Shown here: piece by piece, positions 12,201 to 23,590 of the stretch
How positions within the stretch are numbered: the stretch's first letter is position 1
Layout: each line of letters begins with the position of its first letter
From: Lichenostomus cassidix
Lineage: Eukaryota; Chordata; Aves; Passeriformes; Meliphagidae
Assembly: GCA_008360975.2 (NCBI GenBank)
Contig: CM039184.1
Location: 51,798,797-51,862,796, forward strand
Direction of reading: 5' to 3'
Length of the DNA stretch: 64,000 nt
Position numbers and translations under genes: made by a program
Notes under the pieces: generated by a model
Told to the model about the DNA's origin: nothing
Database searches by the model: none
What the model saw: only the letters and a program-made list of their open reading frames with translations

Positions 12201-12841
12201 TTGTTTTTGAAAATTTGAATATTTTTATGAATTATTGGTTTCTCTTAAAAATAATAATAGTGTTTGATACAATTTAATGTATTATTGCATTTTTGTTCCC
12301 ATTTGTAGTGATAAGGCTGCCTTCTTTTCTTCTTCTACTAAGTGATCTTCCTGAACTCACAATAAAAAGGTGTTACTTACCTTTTACTTTTTGTCCAACT
12401 GTTTCATTACATTCTCTGATTCTCTGTAAAGAGGTTGACCCAGGAACTGGTGATTCCATGATAGAAAAAGAGAATTCCAGCCTCTCCATTTATATTTGAA
12501 ATTTCTGGCTTCCTTGTATACAATCATATAACAAAGAAATGAAATTTTGTGCCAAATATTTAATTGCAAGAGTAAAGGACGCTAACTGAACGTTTTTTTT
12601 TCCTTTTTGGTAGACACTTTGTTTTGTGATTCACTGATCCAAAATGAAAGTTTAATAAATTAATTGCATCTTCAGAGAACCTTATTTCTCCAAAGCTGGA
12701 GTAACCATAAGGTCATAAGGTCAAGTATATGAAAGTTATGTTCAGTGTTTTAAAACAAATCAAGTATGCAATAAATGATTCCTGAGCTTTTGGGAACAAA
12801 CTGTGAAACATTTCTGTGCAACCAAAAATAACACATTTCTC
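9258..12841. other. Unique AT-rich DNA, no gene seen
   Basis: No repeat family or coding region recognised. The 9330-9520 stretch is non-repetitive and motif-rich (cttaattac, tttaatggcaaatc) and could be conserved non-coding DNA, which cannot be tested here. Confidence 0.45.
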
Positions 12842-13003
12842 TAATTAGGCTGGTTAATGATGTTTACATTTGCATAATCACCACAATGCTTCCATTAATT
12901 TTTGCATGTTTCACATTTTTCTTTCCATTTAGCAATTTCTCACATTGTTTGCAGGGCAGGGTGGTGGATTAATCCTAGAATATTTGCATTTTTCTAAAAA
13001 TAG
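12842..13003. promoter_or_regulatory. Candidate regulatory element (motif cluster)
   Basis: A non-repeat segment packs several textbook transcription-factor motifs into about 160 bp. These are CTAATTAG-type homeodomain text at 12841-12848, POU octamers ATTTGCAT at 12868-12875 and 12982-12989, the palindrome GGATTAATCC (paired OTX/PITX-type cores) at 12966-12975, and a perfect MEF2 consensus CTAAAAATAG at 12994-13003. The motifs are visible directly. Enhancer function is inference, because short AT-rich motifs arise often by chance in AT-rich DNA. Confidence 0.3.
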
Positions 13004-16002
13004 CATAATGCATTGCTAAATAAATAGAGAGTTGAGTGGGTGCTTTTGCCTGTTTTGCTGATCATTGGAATATGTATGTTTCTGTTACATTTCCTTTGTT
13101 TGTTGAAAGAAATAACTCCTAGACCAGAAGCTTTATAAATCCTGTCAGAAACATCTGTAAGGAGACTTCATTAAAATAATATTTCTCTGTACAACACTTT
13201 TTTTCTTCAATAACATATAAAAGTCATTCTACTTCTCAAAAAACTTGGCCAAACTGATAAAATAAGGCATAGAAGAAAGAAGTAAGAAAGACATGTTCAT
13301 TACACTCATTTGCAAAGAAACAACTGAATTATAAGAAAAGACTAGTGATATTTTCATTACAGAAAAATCTCAGAAAGAGTGGTCAGCACAAAAATCCTTT
13401 CTTAAGAGACTGGTGGTTAGGTTTGTAGCACATATCATAGAAACAGAGCATGTTACTGAAAATGCTACTAGAACATAACAATCAGTAATAGTAGAAATAC
13501 TATATTCTGGAATACATGTTAGACATTAATGTAAAATTATAATAAAAACATAATCACTCTAATTCTACAGGGTATCAGGTGTAGTTGACAGTTTCCTGCA
13601 ACAAAAAGAAATAGATGTGCATCTGTTAAATATAATATTAGTTTATACAGAATATGCACTTATGACTGCAAGAGACAGAAATGACCACAAAAATATAAAA
13701 ATTATTTTAAAAATATTTAAAAAAAAGAGGCAGAGGAGGGGAGGAAAAAAGACTGAATGGAAGATACACCTGGTTTAAAAGTATTACTTTTTTTGCCCAA
13801 AATTTCTTATGTGTTATAGGATGAGTTGAAACAACTTGTTCATCTGTGTGAAATCTACTGTGAAAAAACACAAAATTGGTGACCCAACTCTTTCTCCCTA
13901 TGACTGGCTGATGACTAGAACTGACACAAGAAAACGTTTTAGGGATTAAGAAGGCTCTGCCAGCCTAGTTCAGCTTCTACTACAAGTGGAATATCATCCT
14001 TATTTTGACTGTTGGATGTATCTTTAAAACTACAGGAAAATAAAGCCTATGTTATGCCTCAATGAAGGTCATGCCAGAACTTTAGAACTGTTATAGCTGT
14101 ATAGACAGTAAACTGAAAAGCAGAAATACAGAAACATAAAGAAAAATTTTGATTTGAACAAAAAGCCAAAAGTCTGAAAAGATGCAAAAACACAGATATG
14201 GAAGCTGAATTTGAATTCATGAAAGAGATTATCAAGGGATGAAGAATGAGAAAAGACAGAGAAACCATAACTGCACTTTCATTTGGACAGCAGAGGGTGA
14301 GAAAAGAGGACAATGTACTGAAAACAAATTGTAACCTTCCATTATTTAAAATTCGTGTATCTCATATTACATTTCAAGAAAAATCAAATTCTCCTTTAAT
14401 ATCACATATATTTCAACAGCCTATAAATTTTATTTAAGTTGGTAAGGGGTGAAAGTCACATCTATCATTGTGTTATGAGTGCTGTCTCTAGAGTGCAGAA
14501 ATGTTCATCTTTCAAAACAGTGATTTTTGTAAAAAGAGAGGTATAGATCTCCTTGTTATTTATAAAAAAGGATTACAATTCTACAAGACCATTGTACACC
14601 CACTCTTAAAAATACCCAGCATCTCAAGAGATCTTTACTTTTGACTGTCTTATTTTTTACCGACAAAACTTACTAATGACCCTTTGTGACAAATGAATAT
14701 TTTAAAGTTGCTTAAAGAATCCCTGGCAAAGGCATCAGCATAAACCCATTTAACATAAAAGGGAAAGCATGACAAAGTTCATTGGCAAGTTTCACTCTGC
14801 TGCTTACTGGACGGTTAAAGACTCAGAGAGAAATCAAATATTGATCAGCCTAAACCCAAAATCAACCAAAAAAAAATCTATATGGAGGCTGAGGCAGTGG
14901 AGGTGGGTAATGTGCTAGGGGAAAGGGTAAGGATATGAGAGGGTAAGGATAAAAGGGAGATCCTTCTGTTGAGTCTCAAGGTTCGGAGTAGACACCCTTG
15001 CCAAACTAAGCCCTTAGCTTATTTAAACATTCTTCTTTGGTTTTGTCATTTATCCATATACTTAGACTTCATACTCTACAGGGTGTTTTTTAATTTTTGG
15101 GAACACTGATGGTCTCTAACAGAACTAAAATCCATTTGGTATTTTTCTTCTGCTTTCTCTGATGGAAATCTTTCACAGAATTTCACTGGTTAAAAGATTG
15201 ATGCATAAAATACACTTATTACTTATTAGCATTTTACTTGTGTGCTATCTGACTAGTAGCATGCTTTGCTTTGGGTTTTCCTCTTTCATATTTTGTAGCT
15301 ATTTGGTGCTCTTAGAGGCTCAGTACGAGTCACCAGCAACTCAAACCTTTTCTAGGTACTTTCACTCAAAAGTAGTGAGAAGGAGAGAGAACTTGTGTAT
15401 TCTCTAGAGAAACACATAAGTATTTTTCATTGATTGTACTGTAACATGAGAGTGGAAGTGGGGAATCATGTAGGTTATGTCTACTAGCACATAAAGCAGA
15501 ACTGTAGAAATGGACTTGTAAATCAAAACAATTGTCAATAACTTGACATCCACCATTAATATGTTTCATCTGAGGTTTCTTCAGACTGTCTACAATCTGC
15601 TTTCATGAACTGAAAGGCATTAATAACTGAAAGTCATTGGGTGTACCTTTGCTGGTCATCTTCAGATTAGTTTCACTCCAAATTAACACAGTTGTGCTCT
15701 GAGACTCTCCTACAAAATGAATCAAAGCATGGTATATGAGGACGTTAGCACTGAAAGCACGCTCCTAATCCAGAATGAAACTGTAATGTAAACATACTCT
15801 CAAGCATGCTCTAAAACCAAAGGCAATTTTAAGGACTAGAGAGATCTCAGATGATGAGAATTTCATTAGATCCTTGAATACTAATACTAAAATAAAGAAA
15901 GACATTTCTCTTGTTGCATGGACTGCTGCTGGGGCTTTTTTGACTCCTTTCATGTTATGGCTGCTAAGAAGGAATCTATGAACCATGATAGAAAGCTAGA
16001 AG
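13004..16002. other. Unique AT-rich DNA, no gene seen
   Basis: A less AT-rich patch at 14880-15020 contains a direct repeat of gagggtaaggata-like text (14925-14955) and a segment 'gttgagtctcaaggttcgg' that looks like mobile-element text, but I cannot place it. Other frames here (14059-14313, 15162-15407) are unrecognised. Confidence 0.45.
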
Positions 16003-16152
16003 AGCTGCCAGGTTGATGGGGCCCTGAGCAACCTGATCTAGTGGGTGACATCCTTGCCCATGAGCGAGGGATGGGGTTGAAGCTAGATGTTCTTTAAAAG
16101 GTTGCTTCCAAACCAAGTTATTCTGTCATTCCATGTTTCTATGTTCTCATAG
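16003..16152 (+). mobile_element. CR1 LINE 3' tail
   Basis: Short plus-strand CR1 remnant. It reads 'ggttgatggggccctgagc', 'aacctgatctagtggg', 'ttgaagctagatg' and 'ccaaaccaagttattctgtc', then a degenerate octamer tail (ttctgtca, ttccatgt, ttctatgt). Only the last part of ORF2 and the 3' untranslated region survive. Subfamily text matches the split copy at 1.46-2.88 kb better than the 52.3-kb copy. Confidence 0.92.
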
Positions 16153-17017
16153 AAGATTTGTTGTAAATCACTATTTATTAGTACATATATTTATATAAAT
16201 ATAAATAGATAATGTATTCAGCATTTCTTGTACTCTGTATTAGGTAATTTCCATTTTCAATACAGCTTCTTAACAGAATTCCATCCATTGCTCTGATTAC
16301 AAATGTCAACTTTTAAGTTCACGTTCTCTGGAAAGTATTTGCAAACTTCTCTTATATTCAATATTAGATCTATAAGGCTTAAAGCCTGAAAGCTTGAAAG
16401 AAATGTGTTTTGTTTTAGAGCCTTATTCATCCACATTTAAAACTTACTATATTCACAATAAAGGATTTTTTTTGTGGTCAGAACTGTTTTCATATATGCT
16501 TTATGCAATACTGTAATAGCCAAGAAAATGGGATAAGTTACATCTTTGGTCAAAAGGTAAAAGTAAACACCTTGACCACCTCAATATTTTCCCCTCTTTT
16601 TTTTCTTCTGCTAGTTTAATTTTCCTTTTGAAGCCACATTTTGCCATATAAAAGTTATGGCACTAAAAAGAAAATAATTAAGATTTGTAAGGTGGTACCT
16701 ACAGTACTAAATTTTGGGTTTATCTCTTTAGGGCAAAATACGTGTGAAACTTTATTTAGACATCAGGGTAAGTATAGCAGATCTTGTTTATTGTTCTAGC
16801 CATGCCCAGGGCTGAGTGCCTTCTCATATCTGCTTTCCTCAACCTGTTCCTAATTTTAGTCCTTACAACATTCTGGAATCCGAAGTATAAATTGCACATC
16901 AACATTGTGATGGTTGCACAACAATAGACAATCCTTGCATTGCCTACAAATGCAATAACTGTGATTTTTTTTTTTTTTAATAAAAAACACAAATTCAGAA
17001 GAAAAGTATTTCTAATA
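16153..17017. other. Unique AT-rich DNA, no gene seen
   Basis: No repeat or coding region is recognised. A T run followed by AATAAAAAACAC lies at about 16966-16990. Confidence 0.5.
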
Positions 17018-17390
17018 GACCTGGTTTCAGTTGGGTAGAACTAATGTTCTTCTTAGTAGTTGTTACAGTGTTGTATTTTGGATTCAGTGTGAGAATAATA
17101 TTGATAAACACACCGATGTTTTAACTTTTGCTATGCTGATCTTACTTTAAATCAAGGACTTCTCAGTTTTCATGTTCTGCTAATGAAGATTTGCAAAAGA
17201 AGCTGAGAGGGAGCATGGCTGGGACAACTGACCTAAACTGGCCAAAGGGATATTCCAGCCCACAGAATGTTATGCTCCATACATAAACTGCTAGAAGCCA
17301 GTGACTTCTTGCTGCTCAGGAGTGGGCTGGGCATCAGTCTGTGGATAATGAGTAATTGCTTGATGGTTACGTGATTTGCGTTAATAGGCA
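17018..17390 (+). mobile_element. Truncated ERV LTR, family L2
   Basis: Left (U3) part of an avian endogenous-retrovirus LTR on the plus strand. It starts near 'acctggtttcagttggg' and shares block after block with the LTR at 56.8-57.84 kb: 'ttttggattcagtgtgagaat', 'aatcaaggacttctcag', 'ggagcatggctgggaca' and 'ccaaagggatattcca' in pieces. The TATA region reads 'catacataaact', so the TATA box is degraded. The match stops near 17390, so the polyadenylation region and the right end are missing. Without the right end no target duplication can be checked. Confidence 0.85.
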
Positions 17391-18784
17391 ATAGGTATCA
17401 ACTGAGTGTTACACAGCTTGCCAAAACTTGTTCTGCAGTGCTGACATGCCTGTTAGACGTGCTAGTCCATTTAATGGTATAAATCAAAGGTGAAGCTTTA
17501 CTAGTAACTGTGTAAAAATCTAAAAGAAAAACCTACCAAAAGGGCTATTTCTGCTAGACAATTTGAAAAAGAGTCAACAGTAATATGAATGTTCTCAAAT
17601 GTCATTATCATTATCAGTTTGGTTGAATATCTCTAAGCTTAATCTAAAGTCCCTTAGTTTCTTGTACAAAAGCACTGAATTTTAAAATACGTAGTTTTTA
17701 GTAGCAACTGGTATTACAAGAATTAAAGCCTCTGACATTTCCGTATGATTCATCCTTATTACAGGTTATGGGCGACTAGTCGAGAAGAGCCATTAGAAAG
17801 AAACTATTTTTATAGAAAAAGTCTAATATAAAAATAAAATGCATTAAATCTGTGTGAAAAAGATATGGTAAAATTACACACAGAAATTCAAGCATCTCTT
17901 AACTTGTCAGTTTCCATGGCAGCAAACAATTTGTGTATTACCTAGTATTTTAGGCACTTTAGGATTTTCTTTTTAATGATTTAGAAGTATTCAGAGACAA
18001 TTAGAATCTGTTGAATTTTTGAAAAATGAACTCTGATGTATTTTGCTTTCTTACATTATAAGATTTTTTTAAAGGTTCCCAGTACTTTAAACTTTCTTTT
18101 ATGATTTTGTGCTGTGAATTTTTGTTCATTTCATTATTATGATGGAATGGCATTATTACATTCACAGCCTGCAAATTTAGAATTAAAGAAGTTATAGAAA
18201 TATTTATTGATATAGGAGACAGTATGTCCAGCAACCAATAGTATGTCACCATCAGAGACAGACTTGAGAGCTGTTTTGTCATACCATTTCTAAAGCATAA
18301 TCAATGTTCAGCTTCAGAGAAGATAGAAAAGACAGTTTTTCTTCTTTAGTTTAAACTAATTTAAAAGTGTTTTGAGTTAAAAGAATGCTTGAAAGCTGAT
18401 TCATGTGCAGATTTTATCTGATATACATTATCTATTACCGTAATCTTTAATTTGGAGATTCACCGCATACAGTTTGAACATAAATGTATGTATATATGAA
18501 AACCAAAACCTTTATATATAGTGTATAAATTCAATATTTTAAAGAAGGAATAACTTTCCTACTATTTTTTTTATCTCACTATGCTATTAAAAAAAATCTC
18601 AGTGGAATCCTTAATTTATGTAAGGGTAATAGCAATAATATCCATATTGTTGTTTCTAATAAATTAACAGAATAGAAGGAAATCAGAGAGTAGTATTTCC
18701 CTATTGTGTTGTCATAGCCTGGCTCTTTTAAAGATTTAAAAGACCAAATAAAGAAATATAGATGATATTTACCATAAACAGGGG
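17391..18784. other. Unique AT-rich DNA, no gene seen
   Basis: No repeat family, RNA gene or convincing coding frame seen. The 93-codon minus frame at 18001-18282 is AT-driven and unrecognised. Confidence 0.5.
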
Positions 18785-19012
18785 AGGTTCAGATTAGGTA
18801 GTAGAAAAAAACGACATCACTGAAAGAGTAGCTAGACACTGGAATAAGTTGCCCAGGGAGGTGGTGGAATCACCAACTATGGAAGAGTTCAAGAAGCGTT
18901 TGGATGTGAAACTAGGGGATAAGGTTTAAGGGTGATTATGGTGGTGTGGGCTGAAGGCTGTGCTGGATGATCTTGAAGGTCTTTTCCAACCTTGGTGATT
19001 CTGTGATTGTTA
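18785..19012 (+). mobile_element. CR1 LINE 3' tail
   Basis: Plus-strand CR1 3' end. The text 'ggaataagttgcccagggagg', 'tggtggaatcaccaactatgg', 'gttcaagaagcgtttggatgt' and 'gatgatcttgaaggtctttt' in pieces, followed by 'gattctgtgattg', is the typical end of CR1 ORF2 plus its tail. It belongs to the subfamily with the 'cttttccaacct' ending. 5'-truncated; no protein is encoded. Confidence 0.95.
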
Positions 19013-22000
19013 ATAAGAGACAGGTAATGAGAAAGGAAGTAATCAGGATGAAAAATACAAAAAGCTGTACTAAAGTAGATCATGCTCCCAGGTTTTTTTC
19101 ATGCTAGCAGAGGAAAAATTCCTACGAGCAAAACCAATTACAAAAATAAAATAGAAATTTATTTTAAGACATATCTGCTTTTGTTTCAAAAGTGCCACTG
19201 GAGCTTGGAATTTTGCATATTTAATCTTTTGCAGGTACATTTAAAAAAAAAAGAAAAGAGATATTTGGTGGACATCATATCCTGATTCATTCAATGGCTG
19301 AGTTCAATAGGTTTATGTATTAATTTGTCGTAACTATTGAAAATTAAACAAGCAAACAGGTTAGCAACCTATTTTCAGCTGCTTGGCTTTCAGCTGATTT
19401 ACATTTGAAATCTTCATATAACAAGGTATAAACATTAAATACTAGCTTTCATAGGAAAAAGATCTCTTACATATTTAGTCTTCCCATTTTTCTTGTTGCA
19501 TTTTGCTTTGATGGTCTTATAACATGGAATCTTATTCTTCCATGAAACTATTTTCTTTGACAGGCACGAAACATTATTCTTGGGGTCATTTGTGAAATGT
19601 ATGTTCTCTGTAATACTGTATTCGATACACATATTTTCTTATCTTGTTTTTTATTAATACAGAGGCTCTTCAATTTATGAAAGCACCTGTCTAATAAATG
19701 CACAGTTGCAAAAATGAGTGACACTTAAATCCTACTCAATTCAACTGAGCTAAGTGCATCAATATTCTAGCATACAGCTGATTTTGCAGAATTTCTGTCT
19801 TAAGTCAGACAGTGATCACATTGTGGTGGAATGTCTGACTGGTATAGGCATAATATGAGACAACTTTAAGGTTCCCTATGTATCCTTACTAGAAAATTTC
19901 TGGTGAAAATGATTAGTGTATTATGTGACCTAATTTATGAAGACAATACATTTCTTCAGCTTCTCTTATGTTTCACCAGAAGGGCAAGTTCTCTGGATTT
20001 CTTAGAAGAAATTCATATACTCCCTGCTATTTGTATAATACAGTCAAATATCCATAGAATGTTCTTGACCTCAGATAGAACAATTGTAATTAAGTCCCAT
20101 AGGGAATATTGACTTGTTCCATCTAAAATTTAATGATCACATAAGACAATAGAATGCTGAAGGCTTATTGAGAGTTAACACTTAAGAGGTTTATTTCTGG
20201 AGAATGTTGGTATTGAAGTGTCACATTTTTAATACATAACAGAACTAAGGTTATGTCACAAAAGCTCTGACATTAAACCTCATTGCTCTCACAGAGGTGC
20301 TGAGAAATTAAACAGATTATGACAATATTATTGAGTTAGATAACTATTTGAAGCTAATTTATTCCCTATTTAATGAACACATTTCACATATTAATTATTT
20401 TATTTAATTAGAAAAAAGTCATGGTCTCTTTAGTAATAGTCTTTTCAGCAGAGTCTATAGAATAGATGTTACCCTAAATATCTGTATGAATATTTTACTA
20501 TCTTGCCCGTGATTATTCCCTTTCTTTGTCTCTAACACAAAGTGAATTTGTATTGGCAGATCAAAGAAATGTGACTATCTAAGAAAAACTTCTGCAAATT
20601 GGATATTTTAGCCGATTTATGTTGCTTGGTTTCCCTCCCTCTTATGGTGTCTACAAGATATTTTTTTGATCTGTATAATAAATCATTCTTTAAAGAGATA
20701 TCTGTATAGATAACAAATCAAAACATTGGGAAGTGATTTGCATAGTTCTTGAGAAATTGCAAGCATAAGAAATTTGAAGGATGTGAAATCTCGAAGCACA
20801 ATGTCTGAGAGTTCCTGACATCCATACCACAGCTGCTCCTTCAAGCAGATAAGAAAAAGAAATATCAACTTTCTGCACTTAAATCAATCTGAGGTTTCCA
20901 TTAGGCACTGATGTAGAATCTACATTCAATTCACAGTATCTCTTGATGCTTGAAATTTTGGATCTCTGGTATAATTAATATTCCACTGATCATCAGGACA
21001 TATCTGCTAGAGTTGTAGGAAGTATGCTTGCTTTCAGAATTGATTGAAAAGGTTTTGTTTAGTTTCCAGTGCTGATAGTACAGAAGTGTGTAAATCCTCT
21101 ATTTTTTCATTAAGAGGGAAAATTGTGACTTCTTGATCCTGCAATCCTTGTTTCAACAAAATTGAAGACTTCTGTCTCAAGAAAAGTAGAAGGAATAGAA
21201 TTGATAGTGGAACTGAATGCAAATGTGAAAATTCCCTTCTGAAGATAATAATGATCATCCAAGTCCAGATAAGGTAAATGTTTTCTGCCCAGTAGTTATA
21301 TAGATAACTGATAGTATCCCTCCCGAATTTGGAAACATATATATATAGAAGGTTTATGGTTATTTTAAGAAAAAGAAAATAGGGTGAAAGCAAGAGCAGA
21401 GACTTTCATGCTTTGCATTCCCCATCTAAGTCCCAAAAAGCAAAGTACAAATCTGCTAAAGTATAAAGGATTTTGGACCCCATTTGGCAATCAAAACAAA
21501 AAAATCTCTGTTTTCTTTCTGTGAGTAGTGGCAACATCTGTCTCATCTACCAGTCAGAAAAAGGCAAATAAGAAAAAAAACTTAATATTCCCAATAAAAT
21601 ATATTTAATCTGGTAGGGGATAATTTTGCATTATAAGGGAAAGATCTCTTGGTTCAGAGCAAAATTTCACTGTAATTGAAGTGTAACTTCTCAGGTGGAG
21701 AAAACCACTCAACATCTATTGAAGCAATTCAGGGATTTTGTTCTTCCGTGTAAAATATAATTATAATTTTAAATGACTACTGATACAGTGGACTGAGGAT
21801 TCACATATAGTTTACATCACTTGTTTCCACTTCAATCTGAACATTACTTTCTATATTATTGATAATATATTTGGTAATCAGTAACCATATATTTAAGTTA
21901 TTGACGTACTCAATCCTTCTCCATTTGACTTCTGGAAAAGACGATTTCCCAATGACCTGACCTCACATCTGAGAAGACATTCTTAGATTTAGAAGAACTT

Positions 22001-23104
22001 CAGTCCTTTACCTATCCAAATCTGCAATGCCCTTCCTAATTCCTGTTCTTTGCAAGATGGAAGTTTGGTCTCCTGCTGCTTTAGACATGTCTTTTTTTTT
22101 TTTTTGGGGGGGTGGGGCAGGAATGTGGGCATATTTGTTTGAGGAAAGATCTATGATAAATGCCTAATTCATCTTTCCCTTTATTTTACAACACAAAACT
22201 ATAGAATATAACTATCTTTTATCTCTTGACAAAGATGGTTCATTCCCCAAGTAACTGTAATTCATTAACTTTATTGCAGCATTGAATAATTAAGAAGGAT
22301 TTCACTGGGTAGAGCCTTTAGATGTTAGATATTGCAACACTAAATCTACATCTGCTTTCACCACTGAAGTCACTATATTTTTAAAGTAATCAATCAAGAT
22401 GATGCTGATATGAAATAAAGATAAGTCATCATGATTTTACAGACTTAGCAGCCCAACAGAATGTACTGATCTGATACAAACTTCTATAATGATCCTTTTG
22501 TTTGCTTGACATATCCCAATTTAGAGTAATGAAATTTGGTAATTATTTAACTAATACCATTTACTTCCTTTTGCCTTTCAAGAAAAGAGTGAGAAATTTT
22601 AGATGGTAAAAAAAATAGAAAAAGGCTTTGTTTGCAATTTATATAAGGTGGGGGTTGGTTTTATTCCCCTTTATATTTTACCCACATATTTCAGTATATT
22701 TGGGTAGAGGATTTGTCACTCGTACAGTGCACCATGGATTTTATAATATCCTGTACTAGTTTCATCATTTTGGTATCATAATTAGTTCCATCAATTTATT
22801 AAACAATGTTACTGATATGCTCTTTTTCATGTTCTTGGGAACAATGTCCCATAGCAGGAATGATTTTAAAATGTAATGAACACATCAAACCCCATTCCAT
22901 TTTTAAGGAGGCAAGAATGAAGAAATAGATCTTGCCTGTAGAATTGTAGAACAACAGGCAAGTAGGTTTCTCAGTTCCTCATGGAGATACTCCAGATACA
23001 ACAGGAAACTGCAAGGAAGTCTGTTGTTGAGGGGGTGGATGTTTGATTTTTCTGTTTGTTTGTTGGGTGGCTTTCTTCGTTTGTTTTATTTTAGTTTTAT
23101 GTTA
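19013..23104. other. Unique AT-rich DNA, no gene seen
   Basis: Largely unremarkable. A T14-G7 run lies at 22092-22112 and T/G-rich low-complexity sequence at 23030-23100. A 119-codon minus frame (21034-21393) has a hydrophobic, AT-driven composition and no recognisable domain. Confidence 0.5.
22092..22112. repeat. T14-G7 homopolymer junction
   Basis: Fourteen T followed directly by seven G, then TGGGGCAGG. Low complexity. Confidence 0.9.
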
Positions 23105-23590
23105 TGTACTAGTTTGAAAACAAACCAGTGGGAGATCACAAGTCAGAATTATAATTTAATAGGAAAAATAAAATAAATGCAATAATACAAGAAGAAACAC
23201 CAACAAAGTCAGATACAACCTGACACCCTGTTAGGGTGGTGGCAGCAGTCCAAGTGAAGTAGATCAGTTGAAGCAGTGATCCTGTGGAAGGTCTGGTCTC
23301 CTCCTGAAGGTCCAGTAGTAGTTCTTGTCCTCTGGGAACCCAATCAACAAGGCAGACTTGGGCAGTTCCAAGGCCAGGTTATATCCAGGTGGGAATGCTT
23401 GGCTCCTCCCTCCTGGGCAGAGCATCCCACAGTAGGTTGAGATAATTCCATGAGGCATGCAGTTGGTTCTTGAAAGCTCATCAACAGTTATCAGGGGTGA
23501 GTCACAGCAGGAGATAACAGCCAGTGCCCCACCTGCTTCAACAGCTTGTGGAGGTGGTAATAGAATACATCAGTATTGTAACCTAGGACA
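23105..23590 (-). mobile_element. Solo ERV LTR, family L1, copy 1
   Basis: A complete LTR on the minus strand. Read in its own sense it starts TGTCCTAGGTTACAATAC and ends CAAACTAGTACA. It matches the plus-strand LTR at 56.89-57.37 kb over its whole length with scattered substitutions and small indels. A TATA box (ATATAA in sense) lies at 23379-23384, and the polyadenylation signal is ATTAAA-like near 23140. The flanks tgtta and tgtat agree at only three of five positions, so the target duplication is eroded. No internal retroviral region is next to it, so it is a solo LTR. A 64-codon frame (23264-23458) is shared with the other copy, but the TATA box lies inside it. Confidence 0.9.

Noticed and set aside
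21034..21393. A 119-codon minus-strand frame with hydrophobic segments that looks membrane-like
   Set aside because: Hydrophobic codons are expected from T-rich DNA. There is no family similarity or gene context.
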